A DNA stretch of 64,000 nucleotides from Methylophaga marina. Its GTDB lineage: Bacteria > Pseudomonadota > Gammaproteobacteria > Nitrosococcales > Methylophagaceae. The position numbers were made by a program, and so were the translations under genes. Positions 48,830-60,392 of this stretch are shown here, one piece after another. The notes below the pieces were generated by a model, which did no database searches, was not told the DNA's origin, and was given only the letters and a program-made list of their open reading frames with translations. Positions within the stretch are counted from its first letter, which is position 1. The number at the start of each line of letters is the position of its first letter. The stretch spans positions 1,488,001 to 1,552,000 of the forward strand of contig NZ_AP027741.1 of the NCBI RefSeq assembly GCF_030296755.1, given 5' to 3'.

Positions 48830-49999
48830 TTAATACTTTTTTGATCTGAACCCAAAAAAGCAGGCGATGATAGCAATACTACAGGCGCCTATAACAACTC
48901 CATGCCAAGCATAATGCTGGTAAAGCAAAACTGAGAACCAAGACCCAAATGCACCACCGATAAAATAACAGGTCATATAGGCTGAAGTGAGCCTATTCCT
49001 GATGTCAGGGTGTAATGAATAAATTTTATTTTGATTGCTGACATGTACTAGTTGTACCGCTAAATCTAACAGTAGTACCCCGACTAGAAGCGCAATAAGT
49101 GAACTTGGCGCCTCAAAGAGCAGTAGCCAGCTAAACAGTAATACTAATAAACCTAAACGAGTACCAAGATCGCCTTTTCCGGCATCGGCTAATTTACCAG
49201 CCCATGACGCAGCAAATACACCTGCCACACCAACAAGACCAAACAAGCCGATAGTAGCGTCGCTATATTCATAGGGAGGCTCGGCTAATAGGAAGGCGAG
49301 GGGCGTCCAAAACATACTAAACAAGGCAAATGACAACATCCCCAAAATAGATCGATAACGAAGTATTGGTTCTTTGATAAACAGGCCCATAACAGAGCTT
49401 AATATCTGCTTGTAGCTCATATCGTTATTGTTATGGTAAGTCGGTAAATAACGAGCCAAAGCCAATGTTGTAATGAACATAGCAACAGCAGCAAACCAAT
49501 AAATGTATCGCCAGCTACCCAAGCTGGATAAACCGCCCGCCACAACACGAGCCAACAATATGCCCAGCAAAAGTCCGCCCATGATTGTGCCAATGACTTT
49601 GCCTCGTTGTTGTTCTGAGGCCAGTGTGGCGCCCAGTGGCAGTAATACTTGCGCGACAACAGAGCTAAGGCCTGTGATGGCTGTGCCGAGTAATAACCAC
49701 GGCAAACTTCCAGCAAAGCCACTTATTAACAAACCAACGGTAGCGAATAGGCTCATGACAACAATAAGTTGACGGCGCTCGAGCCTGTCTGCCAATGGCA
49801 CTAAAAACAACAATCCTATGCCGTAACTCAGTTGAGCTGTGGTGACGATATTGCCGGCTAGTGAGTGACTTAGCCTGAATTCATCCGCTATAGTATCGAG
49901 TAGTGGTTGGGCGTAGTAATTACTTGCTACGGCAATGCCGGTGGCGGTTGCCATCAATAAAACTAAGCCTTGCGTTAATACGGTTTGTTGTTTTGTCAT
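48830..49999 (-). CDS. MFS transporter
   Basis: 389 residues with 12 predicted membrane segments. The loop 2-3 motif (LADRLERRQLIVV) is of the drug/sugar efflux kind. The protein opens with ATATGIAVASNYYAQPLLDTIADEF, common in the YnfM/arabinose-efflux-permease type. It is divergent from the LysR gene, 100 bases away, which probably controls it. Substrate unknown. Confidence 0.88.
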   Translation of the reverse strand: MTKQQTVLTQGLVLLMATATGIAVASNYYAQPLLDTIADEFRLSHSLAGNIVTTAQLSYGIGLLFLVPLADRLERRQLIVVMSLFATVGLLISGFAGSLPWLLLGTAITGLSSVVAQVLLPLGATLASEQQRGKVIGTIMGGLLLGILLARVVAGGLSSLGSWRYIYWFAAVAMFITTLALARYLPTYHNNNDMSYKQILSSVMGLFIKEPILRYRSILGMLSFALFSMFWTPLAFLLAEPPYEYSDATIGLFGLVGVAGVFAASWAGKLADAGKGDLGTRLGLLVLLFSWLLLFEAPSSLIALLVGVLLLDLAVQLVHVSNQNKIYSLHPDIRNRLTSAYMTCYFIGGAFGSWFSVLLYQHYAWHGVVIGACSIAIIACFFGFRSKKY

Positions 50000-50099
50000 A
50001 AGGCATTTCAGAGAGTGAATTAGCCATACTATGCGATGTAAGTATTAATGATTCAAATGCATTGTTATCATTGGAGCTATCTTTAAATGAGATAGATCA

Positions 50100-50963
50100 A
50101 TGAATCTAAGACAAATTGAATATGTCGTAGCTGTAGCCGAAGAATCAAGTTTTACCCTGGCAGCTAGACGCTGCCACACCGTTCAGTCGGCATTAAGTCA
50201 CCAGATTGCAAAGCTAGAAGAGGAGTTAGGCGTATCCCTTTTTGAACGTACTTCAAGAAAGGTCTCTCTAACGCTGGCGGGACAATCGTTTGTGGAGCAG
50301 GCTAAGCATACCTTAGATTCAGTGCAGAAAATTTACACTGACGTGACAGCAACAACGGGAATTGTTGCTGGCCGCCTTAATGTCGGCATGATTTCAGCAA
50401 TGACTATAGTCAATATCGTAGATGTCTTTGCAGAGTTTCACCAAAATTATCCAGAGGTTGATATTGGTTTAAAAACAGCAGGTAGTGAAGTATTAATTAC
50501 CGATGTGACAAACCATCGTCTCGATATAGCTTTGATTGGCTTATGGGTCGATGAATCCATATCTGGGGTGGAATATACTCAACTGGCTGAAGAGCCTCTG
50601 GTCGCCGTGCTTCCATGCAAACATCACTTGGCAAAGAATCAGCTGTTGTCATTACATCAACTTGCCTCTGAGCCGATGGTTAACTACCCAAAAGAAAGTA
50701 GTGCTCGAAGACAGACTGATGAAGCCTTTGCAAGTCAGGGACTGGTATCTAAAGTAAAGTTTGTGGTTGACCACATCAGTTTAATTGAGCAGTTAGTTGC
50801 GTCTGGCCTGGCTTATGCCATCGTTCCGAAGCCTTTGTCTGAACAATTCTCAGATGCTGTGGCTATACCTATAAAAGAAGCCCCAAAGCGTGCTTTGTAT
50901 ATGATTTGGTCATCAAGGCCTAGTCCAGCAGCAATAGCATTTATGTCATTTATCCAGACTTAA
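50100..50963 (+). CDS. LysR family transcriptional regulator
   Basis: 287 residues: N-terminal helix-turn-helix (FTLAARRCHTVQSALSHQIAKLEEELGVSLFERTSRKV) and a periplasmic-binding-type effector domain. The divergent MFS gene is the likely target, as is common for this family. The ATG at 50100 matches the usual MNLRQIEYVVAVAEESSF start. The effector is unknown. Confidence 0.92.
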   Translation: MNLRQIEYVVAVAEESSFTLAARRCHTVQSALSHQIAKLEEELGVSLFERTSRKVSLTLAGQSFVEQAKHTLDSVQKIYTDVTATTGIVAGRLNVGMISAMTIVNIVDVFAEFHQNYPEVDIGLKTAGSEVLITDVTNHRLDIALIGLWVDESISGVEYTQLAEEPLVAVLPCKHHLAKNQLLSLHQLASEPMVNYPKESSARRQTDEAFASQGLVSKVKFVVDHISLIEQLVASGLAYAIVPKPLSEQFSDAVAIPIKEAPKRALYMIWSSRPSPAAIAFMSFIQT

Positions 50964-51248
50964 CAAAATTACTGGAAAGTGAGGAGGTCATTTTGATCGC
51001 GAAATAACCCGAATAAACTCACTATTAAATTGTTAGCGAAGACTTTAGGTGATCTTTGGCTCCTTCTCTTAACCGCTCTGATTTCTGTACTAATGTATTT
51101 GCTCGAGCCATTCTTAGCTTTATTTATATAAACGAGATATAGACTTCAGCCACAATAAAATCCTGACGTTTTTGTCTTAGAAAAAGTCAGGTAGACAGCA
51201 GGAAAGTAAACAAATACGCTACCTGCAAATCATATAGGAATAAAAACT
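50964..51248 (+). other. 285-base leader region before the DUF808 gene
   Basis: Holds a hydrophobic 33-codon open frame with a TTG start (51030-51131) that lacks a ribosome site, and a stem-loop (51162-51191). No other feature recognised. Confidence 0.35.
51162..51191. repeat. stem-loop ahead of the DUF808 gene
   Basis: CCTGAC/GTCAGG plus TTTTT/AAAAA form one stem with a single bulged G around a 7-base loop. Too far from a stop and lacking a T tract, so more likely an mRNA-leader structure or an operator than a terminator. Confidence 0.5.
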
Positions 51249-52168
51249 ATGGCAAGTGTTGGTTTATTAGCTCTGGTCGATGATATTGCATCATTACTTG
51301 ATGATGTATCAGTGATGACAAAGGTGGCGGCAAAAAAACGGCGGGCGTATTAGGTGACGATCTTGCACTTAATGCAAAACAAGTAACAGGTGTTGATCCT
51401 AAAAGAGAGTTACCTGTCGTATGGGCGGTAGCGAAAGGTTCATTTATTAATAAACTGATACTTGTTCCTTTGGCTTTGATCATCAGTGCTGTTTTTCCAA
51501 TTGGTGTGACGATTTTATTGATGCTTGGTGGTTTATTTCTTTGTTACGAAGGCATGGAAAAGCTGGCTCATAAATGGTTACCGCATGAAGAAAGTGATGA
51601 CGAGCATAAGAAAAAACTGGCCGCAGCAACGGCAGATGAAAATATTGATATCAAAGCTTATGAACGTAAAAAAATAAAAGGGGCGATCAGAACAGATTTT
51701 ATTCTTTCCGCAGAGATTATTGTGATCGCACTTGGTGTGGCTCAGGGTGAAAGTCTACTGACGCAAGCCATCGTGGTGTCTTTAATAGCCATTGTGATGA
51801 CCTCAGGCGTATATGGCCTGGTAGCGGGTATTGTGAAATTCGATGATGCCGGTTTGGCTTTAGTCAAAGCTGGACAGGGCGATAGCCGCTTTGATGGTTT
51901 CCAGCGTAAGCTGGGTCAGGTCATTTTATTTCTCGCGCCCAAGTTGATGAAGTTTCTATCGGTGGTGGGCATGATCGCCATGTTTTTAGTCGGTGGCGGT
52001 ATTCTGGTGCATGGACTCCCTTTTTTACATCATCTATTAGAGGGTTTGAATGCATCAATGGGTGCAGTCATGACCGTTATGATGCCTGTGTTATTTAATG
52101 GTGGTGTTGGCCTGATTGCGGGTGTGATGGTGTTATCCATTGTGACTGGCATGAAGAAATTGTTTTAA
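51249..52168 (+). CDS. yedI: DUF808 (YedI) family inner-membrane protein (frame broken by one base)
   Basis: 306 residues after correction, close to E. coli YedI. The N-terminus MASVGLLALVDDIASLLDDVSVMTKVAAKK fits DUF808; then the frame fails at an A7 run (51330-51336). One more A restores TAGVLGDDLALNAKQVTG and the rest, with several membrane helices and the segment LFLCYEGMEKLAHKW. The run is in phase as A AAA AAA C, which could also allow -1 slippage. Function unknown. Confidence 0.88.
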
Positions 52169-52171
52169 AAA

Positions 52172-52206
52172 GATGGGCCAGCCCCAATTCAGGCTGGCCC
52201 GTTTTT
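52172..52206. terminator. bidirectional terminator between DUF808 and gdhA
   Basis: GGGCCAGCC (52175-52183) and GGCTGGCCC (52192-52200) form a perfect 9-bp stem, with GTTTTT following on the plus strand and a T tract also on the minus strand. Confidence 0.9.
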
Positions 52207-53627
<1,421 letters not shown>

Positions 53628-53729
53628 TTAGCAAATTACGCTGGCATGTAAATTTGTCCGTTTCGATTGACAACACATAATGAAAAGCATTTGATCATAG
53701 TTAATCACGACGCAAATGGACCTTTTATA

Positions 53730-54317
53730 ATGAGAAAATCGTATGTTTTGATGTGGGTGTTGGGGTGGTGTTTACATTCACCTGTTGCGGCTGCCTATGA
53801 CTGTTATCAACCTTCTCCTACAGCCGAGTCTTTGGAAGAGGAATACCGTAATAATGATAAAAGCCTTGTCATAGATAAAAATGAAGAAGCGCTCCAGTTT
53901 CTCAAACAACTGAAAGGACAATGGACAGGCACTGGCGAGGAAATTTCCTGTAAAGGTTCGGATAACAATCCACAAAAACTACATAAACAAATGCAAGTCG
54001 AAGCTGATGTTGAAGAAAGCAGTATTGTGTTGTTTAAAGCACGTTTAGAAAAAGTGTTTCCGGCAGAGCGTGTCAGTCGTTCGGAGACCTTAGGTCTGAT
54101 TAATATCGAAAGTTTGTATGGACTGAGTGCAAACGGTCGACATATTGAGGCGAATCAACGTGAGTTTGCTTCGAATGGTCCTAATGCTGGTGTTCGTTAT
54201 TTAGAGTATATGATTACCATTGATGCGCCTAATGATGATGAGCTCTATGTGGAATGGTCATTGTTTACTAACGGTGTCTACGTTTTTACTCAGAAGCTTA
54301 ATCTCACCAGAAATTAA
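53730..54317 (+). CDS. hypothetical exported protein
   Basis: 195 residues with a signal peptide (MRKSYVLMWVLGWCLHSPVAAA). The mature part is acidic and opens with a Cys-containing YDCYQPSPTAES; the second Cys lies in EEISCKGSD, so one disulfide is possible. The segment LKQLKGQWTGTGEEISCKG resembles a lipocalin-like or DUF1579-style start of a beta barrel, but I cannot name a family. Starting at 53730 gives a clean signal peptide; the longer frame to 53667 would bury it. Confidence 0.65.
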   Translation: MRKSYVLMWVLGWCLHSPVAAAYDCYQPSPTAESLEEEYRNNDKSLVIDKNEEALQFLKQLKGQWTGTGEEISCKGSDNNPQKLHKQMQVEADVEESSIVLFKARLEKVFPAERVSRSETLGLINIESLYGLSANGRHIEANQREFASNGPNAGVRYLEYMITIDAPNDDELYVEWSLFTNGVYVFTQKLNLTRN

Positions 54318-54322
54318 AAAAA

Positions 54323-54348
54323 GAGCCTGAATAGTCAGGCTCGTTTTT
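54323..54348. terminator. bidirectional terminator between convergent genes
   Basis: GAGCCTGA and TCAGGCTC form a perfect 8-bp stem with a 4-base loop, an A tract on the left and GTTTTT on the right, serving the hypothetical gene (+) and degQ (-). Confidence 0.9.
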
Positions 54349-54351
54349 GAC

Positions 54352-55731
54352 TTATTTAAGTAACAAGAACATCGCACGGCGGCCGCGAACAATATTAAAT
54401 AATAATTCCTTCGCATTGCTTACCATTGGCTTGAACTGCTCTAGTTCAGTGACAGGCTGGCGGTTGACCGAGGTGATAATGTCATCAGGTCTTAGGCCTG
54501 CTTTCCAGGCGGGGCTGCCACGCTTGACTGAATACACCACCACGCCTTCAATCTGACCGTAATAGGGCGAGTCCTGCTCAATATCACCAAAGGTGGCACC
54601 AGAAAGCTTAGGATGCACTAACCCATCAGATGCTGTCTTACGCGTTTGTTTTACTGTTGCTTTAATGGTTTTGGCTTTGCCATTGCGAATAATATCGAGC
54701 TTCACAGTTTGACCAACAACCATCAAACCAATGGTATTTCTTAGGCTATCCGCATTCAGCAATGGCGTGTCATCGACTGCTGTGATCACATCACCGACTT
54801 TCAAGCCGGCATCCGCGGCAGCTGAATCAGGAATCACATGACTCACAACGGCGCCTTGTTGACGCTCAATATTAAAGGCTTGTGCTAATTCAGGCGTAAT
54901 ATCCTGCATTTGAACACCTAAGTAAGCACGCTGCACTTCACCATGTTCTAAGAGCTGATCGGTAATTTGTTTAACGAGGTTACTGGGAATAGCAAAGCCG
55001 ATACCGATATTGCCAGATGAAGCACCACCTGGTGAAAAAATAGCGGTATTGATACCCACCAATTCGCCACGCAGGTTAACTAATGCACCACCTGAGTTAC
55101 CAGGGTTAATGGAGGCATCTGTTTGGATAAAGTTCTCATAGCCTTCAATGCCGAGGCCACTTCTTCCCAAAGCACTAACAATACCTGAGGTGACTGTTTG
55201 TCCCAAACCGAATGGGTTACCGATGGCGACAACAAAATCACCAACGCGCAGTGAGTCGGAGTCTGCCAAAGGAAGAGCAGATAAGTTGTCATCTGGAATT
55301 TTAATGAGTGCCACATCGGTGGCAGGATCGCTACCAACAATCTCAGCCTGGAAAGTCCTGCCATCATTCAGTGAGACCGTCACTTCATCGGCGCCGCGTA
55401 TGACGTGGTTATTAGTAATGACTAAGCCTTCTTTGGCATCAATAATGACGCCTGACCCCAGACTTTGACGTTGTCTGACCCTTGGCTGCTCGGGCACATT
55501 AAAAAAGTGCCTGAAAAAAGGGTCATTCATGAAAGGGTTATCTTGAACTCTGACTTCACTCTTTGTCGCAATGTTGACCACGGCAGGTTTGCTGCGATCT
55601 AGCATTGGCGCCAGTGTAGGCATTTCATCTTTATCAGAAAACCAGTTAAGTGGAAGAGCAGCTGATGCGACTTGAGCAATCAAAACAAAAGCGGCTAACC
55701 AGACAATGGATGATTTAAAGCTGAACTTCAC
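54352..55731 (-). CDS. degQ: DegQ/DegP-type periplasmic serine endoprotease
   Basis: 459 residues: signal peptide or anchor, trypsin-like domain with the triad His (TNNHVIRGADEV), Asp (TDVALIKIP) and Ser (GNSGGALVN), then two PDZ domains (about 255-345 and 365-455). It degrades misfolded envelope proteins. I choose the GTG at 55731 because a perfect AGGAGG lies 4 bases upstream; the ATG at 55764 has no such site. It follows cbpA by 16 bases, forming a protein-quality operon. Confidence 0.94.
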   Translation of the reverse strand: MKFSFKSSIVWLAAFVLIAQVASAALPLNWFSDKDEMPTLAPMLDRSKPAVVNIATKSEVRVQDNPFMNDPFFRHFFNVPEQPRVRQRQSLGSGVIIDAKEGLVITNNHVIRGADEVTVSLNDGRTFQAEIVGSDPATDVALIKIPDDNLSALPLADSDSLRVGDFVVAIGNPFGLGQTVTSGIVSALGRSGLGIEGYENFIQTDASINPGNSGGALVNLRGELVGINTAIFSPGGASSGNIGIGFAIPSNLVKQITDQLLEHGEVQRAYLGVQMQDITPELAQAFNIERQQGAVVSHVIPDSAAADAGLKVGDVITAVDDTPLLNADSLRNTIGLMVVGQTVKLDIIRNGKAKTIKATVKQTRKTASDGLVHPKLSGATFGDIEQDSPYYGQIEGVVVYSVKRGSPAWKAGLRPDDIITSVNRQPVTELEQFKPMVSNAKELLFNIVRGRRAMFLLLK

Positions 55732-55747
55732 AATGCCTCCTGATACT

Positions 55748-56637
55748 TTATTCCAATGACTCACGCGGGTTAAATGCCATTTCTTCTGCCATTTGTTGAT
55801 AGAGTTTTCTCGCTTTATCAGAGTCTGCAGGCGGCACTATTATCTGCAAGACCACAAATTCATCGCCAGGTTCTTTGCCTGGTAATCCACGACCTTTTAG
55901 TCGCATTTTTTGACCACTGCGTGCACCTGCAGGAATGGTCAGATTAATTTTGCCAGCGAGTGTGGGCACAGTAACTTTTGCACCTAATGCCGCTTCCCAT
56001 GGTGCAATAGGTAAGTCGAGATACACATCTTTTTCTTCCAGACGGAAGTAACGATGTGGTGCCACATTCACTTCGAGATATAAATCACCCGACTTACCGC
56101 CACCGCCAGATTTTCCCTGACCGGACAAACGAATTTTTTTACCAGAGGCAATACCGGCTGGTATTTTTACGTTAATGGTGCCGGACTGACTGGCGCCAGC
56201 AGGACGACGAATAGTCTTGGTGGCACCGTTGAATGCATCTTCCAGTGAGATGGTAATTTTGGCGTTAACATCTTCACCACGGGCGAAGAAATTATCACCC
56301 ATGCCGCCGCCCATACCTCCCATGCCGCCAAACATGTTTTCAAAGAAGCTGCTAAAGTTACCGCCACCAAAACCAGCATGATCATCCCAGCCAGGTGGTG
56401 GGTTAAAGGATTGACCATGACGATAATTACTACCAAACTGGTCGTATTGAGCTCGTTTTTGTTCGTCACGTAAGACTTCGTAGGCTTCACCTACTTCCTT
56501 AAATTTGTCTTCGGCATTGGCTTCTTTACTGACGTCAGGGTGATATTTTCTGGCCAGTTTTCGATAGGCTTTTTTATCTCGTCCTGAGAAGCATCACGGG
56601 CGACGCCCAAAATTTTGTAATAGTCTTTGTATTCCAT
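55748..56637 (-). CDS. cbpA: CbpA/DnaJ-type co-chaperone (frame broken by one base)
   Basis: 296 residues after correction: N-terminal J-domain ([23 protein letters not shown], with the HPD in KYHPDV), a Gly-rich linker ([11 protein letters not shown]) and the two C-terminal substrate-binding domains ([34 protein letters not shown]). The zinc-finger region of DnaJ is absent, which makes it CbpA-like. The frame breaks at 56570-56575 (T6 on plus, A6 in coding sense), in phase as A AAA AAG; one added A restores [12 protein letters not shown]. It is the first gene of a pair with degQ. Confidence 0.9.
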
Positions 56638-56743
56638 AAATGGATTCATTACCTGAAATTGATCTTGATCATGTAATTGGGGATTTCAATGTCTGTTTTC
56701 AATGGGTTTAGGGATTTTTCTGATGAATTAAAACAGCCTGTAT

Positions 56744-56757
56744 GGGAAAATTTTCCC
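56744..56757. promoter_or_regulatory. 14-bp palindrome in the cbpA/TonB receptor intergenic region
   Basis: GGGAAAATTTTCCC is a perfect palindrome 42-55 bases before the receptor start. It resembles a dimeric operator and is not a Fur box. Confidence 0.45.
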
Positions 56758-56798
56758 CAATCACGGATTAATGAATATTTAAAAGAGAGAATTGGATT

Positions 56799-58847
56799 AT
56801 GTTTTCAAAAAAACAACTCACATTAATGGTGGCGGCCGCAGCGACCACAATGTGGCAACCCGCTTTTGCTGAAGAAACCAGTGTTAATGAAGTGTCACTG
56901 GGTGGTATGGTGGTAACAGGCACACGTTCAGAAACACCTTTACTTGAGCAAGCCGGTAATACAGGCAAAGTCTCAGAAGAAGAAGTTGACCTTATTCGAC
57001 CTGATCATGTAACTGAAGTGCTCAATAGAATTAGCGGTGTCAATATTCAGCGTGGTAATGGTCAGGAGCATTTAACGTCGATTCGCTCGCCTGTGCTCAC
57101 AGGTGGTGCTGGTGCAGGCTCATTCCTGTATCTCGAAGATGGTATTCCACTCCGAGCAGCGGGTTTTGCCAATGTAAACGGTCTGTTTGAAGTTAACTAT
57201 GAGCAGGCAGGTGGTATTGAAGTCGTTCGTGGGCCCGGTAGCGCACTTTATGGTTCAAATGCTGTTCATGGCATGGTCAATGTTTTGAGTCGTGCACCAT
57301 CCTTAGATCTCGAGCGTGAGATTGATATTTCAGTTGGTCCACATGACCTCTACCAAACAAAAGCTTCCATAAGCGATACAGTGGGCAACCATGGTTATCG
57401 TTTAAGCGTGAATGGTACGTCTGATGGTGGTTATGCCAGTGACTCTGGTTATGACCAGCAAAAAGTCAGTTTTCGCCATGACTACTACGGTGAAAAGGAT
57501 AGCTTCAAAACCTTATTCAGCTATACCAATTTAAACCAAGAAACGGCAGGTTATGTTTATGGGTATGAAATCTATCGGGATGAGAGTGTTTCTCGCACAA
57601 ACCCTGATCCTGAGGCCTATCGGGATGCGAAATCATACCGTTTATCTACCGAATGGATTCACGAACTAAGTGATTCAGCATCATTCACGCTGACGCCGTA
57701 TGTACGTCATACCGAAATGGAATTCTTGATGCACTTTTTGCCCGGTCAGGCGACAGAAACCAATGAACATAGTAGCGTAGGTTTATTATCATCATTTACA
57801 AAACAGCTAGATGGTGGACATAAAATCATTGTTGGTACTGACTTTGAATACACCGAAGGTGAGCTGACAGAAATTCAGTACAACCCAACTCGATTTTCGT
57901 TTCTTCAAGGCACACATTACGACTATGATGTGGATGCCACCGTTATTGCACCGTATGTGCATAGTGAATGGCAGGTACTTGAAAAAACACGTGTGACCGC
58001 AGGTGTTCGTTATGAGTACACGAAGTATGATTACACCAACCATACAGATTCATTAACGTTTGGTTCTCGCTATCTAAGACCAGACAGCCGTGACGATACA
58101 TTCCATAATGTCAGCCCTAAACTCGGGGTTGTTCAACAATTGACCGAAGATACGGCGACGTTTGTGAACTATTCACGTGGTTCTCGTGCACCTCAAACCA
58201 CGGATTTGTACCGTGCCCAAGTCGGCCCTTCTCAGACTGGACGTGCTGACTCTGAAAAAATCGATAGCATTGAGGTTGGCTTAAGAAAAGTAGGGCAAGG
58301 TTTGCAGTATGAGATTGTTGCTTACCAAATGAGAAAACGTGATTACTTCTTCACTGATAGTGATAACGAAAATGTGCCAAATGGAAAAACTAAGCACACA
58401 GGTTTAGAGCTAGGCATGTTTTATCCTTTCAATAGCCAGTTTGATATCGCGGCTAATTTAACTTTTGCCAAACATGAATATGACTTTGATAAAGACAGTT
58501 CAGGTATTGAAAAGGGCGATTACCTAGTCACAGCACCGAGACAAATGGCTAATGTCCGTTTAGGTTGGAACCCAACAGCAAAAACTCGCACAGAGCTTGA
58601 GTGGGTTCATATGGGTGAGTATTACGTGAACGACGGCAATACTGCTAAGTATGATGGACATGATGTCTTCACGCTCAGAGCTTCTCATGAGTTGAATAAC
58701 AATGTCACCCTATATGGACGCATTCATAACTTATTCGATACCGAATATGCAGAGCGCGCTGATTTTGGTGGCGGTGGTGACGGTGATTACCGTTATTTTG
58801 TTGGTGAGAAACGTTACGTTCATGTTGGTGCAAGTTACCGCTTTTAA
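56799..58847 (+). CDS. TonB-dependent outer-membrane receptor
   Basis: 682 residues: signal peptide cleaved after AFA, a TonB-box-like region, a plug domain (TEVLNRISGVNIQRGNGQ; VVRGPGSALYGSNAVHGMVNV) and a 22-strand-type barrel ending HVGASYRF. It is continuous, unlike the receptor at 44887. No Fur box lies upstream, but a GGGAAAATTTTCCC palindrome does, so the cargo may not be iron. The ligand cannot be told from the sequence. Confidence 0.9.
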   Translation: MFSKKQLTLMVAAAATTMWQPAFAEETSVNEVSLGGMVVTGTRSETPLLEQAGNTGKVSEEEVDLIRPDHVTEVLNRISGVNIQRGNGQEHLTSIRSPVLTGGAGAGSFLYLEDGIPLRAAGFANVNGLFEVNYEQAGGIEVVRGPGSALYGSNAVHGMVNVLSRAPSLDLEREIDISVGPHDLYQTKASISDTVGNHGYRLSVNGTSDGGYASDSGYDQQKVSFRHDYYGEKDSFKTLFSYTNLNQETAGYVYGYEIYRDESVSRTNPDPEAYRDAKSYRLSTEWIHELSDSASFTLTPYVRHTEMEFLMHFLPGQATETNEHSSVGLLSSFTKQLDGGHKIIVGTDFEYTEGELTEIQYNPTRFSFLQGTHYDYDVDATVIAPYVHSEWQVLEKTRVTAGVRYEYTKYDYTNHTDSLTFGSRYLRPDSRDDTFHNVSPKLGVVQQLTEDTATFVNYSRGSRAPQTTDLYRAQVGPSQTGRADSEKIDSIEVGLRKVGQGLQYEIVAYQMRKRDYFFTDSDNENVPNGKTKHTGLELGMFYPFNSQFDIAANLTFAKHEYDFDKDSSGIEKGDYLVTAPRQMANVRLGWNPTAKTRTELEWVHMGEYYVNDGNTAKYDGHDVFTLRASHELNNNVTLYGRIHNLFDTEYAERADFGGGGDGDYRYFVGEKRYVHVGASYRF

Positions 58848-58867
58848 ATAAAGCGAGTTTGTCTCAC

Positions 58868-58898
58868 AAAAAAGGCGCTGATTATCAGCGCCTTTTTT
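58868..58898. terminator. terminator between TonB receptor and RimK-like gene
   Basis: AAAAAAGGCGCTGA and TCAGCGCCTTTTTT form a near-perfect 14-bp stem, symmetrical enough to act in both directions between convergent genes. Confidence 0.92.
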
Positions 58899-58916
58899 AT
58901 TTGTGTGGAAAAAAGA

Positions 58917-60392
58917 TTAATGACTCGCAGCCCGGCGTTCTTCCAGCCGTCTTAAAAACTCTCGCATAATGTCATCGTATAAAGCCATACCGAGATAATG
59001 ATCTTCGACACCGCTATCAATGCTGGGGTTGTCATTAATTTCAATAATGACAATACGGTTACCGCTTTGTTTGATATCCAGGCCATATAGACCATTTCCA
59101 ATCAATTTCGCCGCTTTTGTCGCAATTTTCAGCACTTTTTCTGGTACTTCGCTCATCGGGATGGCGGAAGACTTACCACTGGAAGTGCCTTTTTTGGTGT
59201 TGTGGTTATAGATTTGCCAATGGCCTTTACTCATAAAATATTGGCAGGCATAGATAGGTTTGTTGTTAAACATACCAATACGCCAGTCGTAGTCGGTATA
59301 CATAAACTCTTGCAAGAGAATAATGGCCGACTGTTGGAAAAAGGCAGGCGCTTGCTCTCGAAGCTCGTCTGCATTGTTTACCTTAATCACACCTTTTGAA
59401 AAAGCCCCGTCCGGAATTTTCATCACCAATGGAAAGGTGGCTGTCTCACAAAGTTTGTCCAGACCAGCCGTATCATTGCGATATAGAAGGTGTGAATCGG
59501 GCATAGGCAAATTGTTGGCTGACAAGAGTTCTTTTAAATAAATTTTATTCGTGCAGCGAATAATGGATGTGGGGTCGTCAATCACTACTAAACCTTCACT
59601 TTCTGCACGACGGGCAAATTTGTAGGTGTGATTATGTGTAGCGGTAGTTTCACGAATAAATAAGGCGTCATATTCTGCTAGGCGAATGTAATCTTTGGGG
59701 GTAATCAGCTCCACATCAATACCAATGCGACGTCCACTACTGATGAATTTCTTCAATGCGGCCATATCACTCGGCGGCATGGTTTCTTTAGGATTATGCA
59801 AAATGGCCATGTCATATCGAAACTGGCGACGCTTAGCCGGCTTCCGCCATAAGCGATGGCTGAAGTTATCTAAAGCTTCTGCAAAAAAATCTTGCTCGGT
59901 TTCTGTGAGCTTATTAATCGCACCGGCTTTTATCTGGCTGATAATCCAGTGACCATTAAAGCTAAATTCCACCTCCAGTATCGGGCAGGGGAATTGCTCA
60001 AAGATTTGCCGAGCCAGTTTCTGTAATGAGCTGATAGGCGTTTGCCCAAAACAGATCTTCAGCACGAAGCTTTCACCTGAAGCCATGCTGAGCTGTTTAT
60101 CAAGCTGAGTGGATAAATCCGACAAGTCGTAGGCATAAAGGCTTTTGCGAGATAAGTCATTAATAGTGCGAAGTCCGGGCAAAACACGGTGCCCTCTGGC
60201 TTCTGCCACCATCGAGCAATAATAGCCGCGACTGAGATAATCCAGACTTCGACATAAATTAAGAATTTGCGCAGGGGCATGAGTATTTTGCGATAAGGAT
60301 TGTAGATAGGTATCAACATCGATCACTTGTTCGCTGGGAAAGTAAGGACTCCAGTCATCAATATTTTCAACTATTATCAAATGCTTAGTCAT
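58917..60392 (-). CDS. RimK-like ATP-grasp ligase with RLAN-type N-terminal domain
   Basis: 491 residues. The C-terminal half (about 260-480) is an ATP-grasp domain: RCTNKIYLKELLSANNLPMPDS, LVMKIPDGAFSKGVIKV and the metal-binding end VIIEINDNPSIDSG. The N-terminal half (YLSRGYYCSMVAEARGHRVLPGL) matches the RimK-like N-terminal (RLAN) type. Such enzymes join an amino acid or peptide to a carboxylate using ATP. The acceptor is unknown. It is divergent from the M14-like peptidase and GNAT-C39 genes, which are likely functional partners. Confidence 0.83.
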   Translation of the reverse strand: MTKHLIIVENIDDWSPYFPSEQVIDVDTYLQSLSQNTHAPAQILNLCRSLDYLSRGYYCSMVAEARGHRVLPGLRTINDLSRKSLYAYDLSDLSTQLDKQLSMASGESFVLKICFGQTPISSLQKLARQIFEQFPCPILEVEFSFNGHWIISQIKAGAINKLTETEQDFFAEALDNFSHRLWRKPAKRRQFRYDMAILHNPKETMPPSDMAALKKFISSGRRIGIDVELITPKDYIRLAEYDALFIRETTATHNHTYKFARRAESEGLVVIDDPTSIIRCTNKIYLKELLSANNLPMPDSHLLYRNDTAGLDKLCETATFPLVMKIPDGAFSKGVIKVNNADELREQAPAFFQQSAIILLQEFMYTDYDWRIGMFNNKPIYACQYFMSKGHWQIYNHNTKKGTSSGKSSAIPMSEVPEKVLKIATKAAKLIGNGLYGLDIKQSGNRIVIIEINDNPSIDSGVEDHYLGMALYDDIMREFLRRLEERRAASH

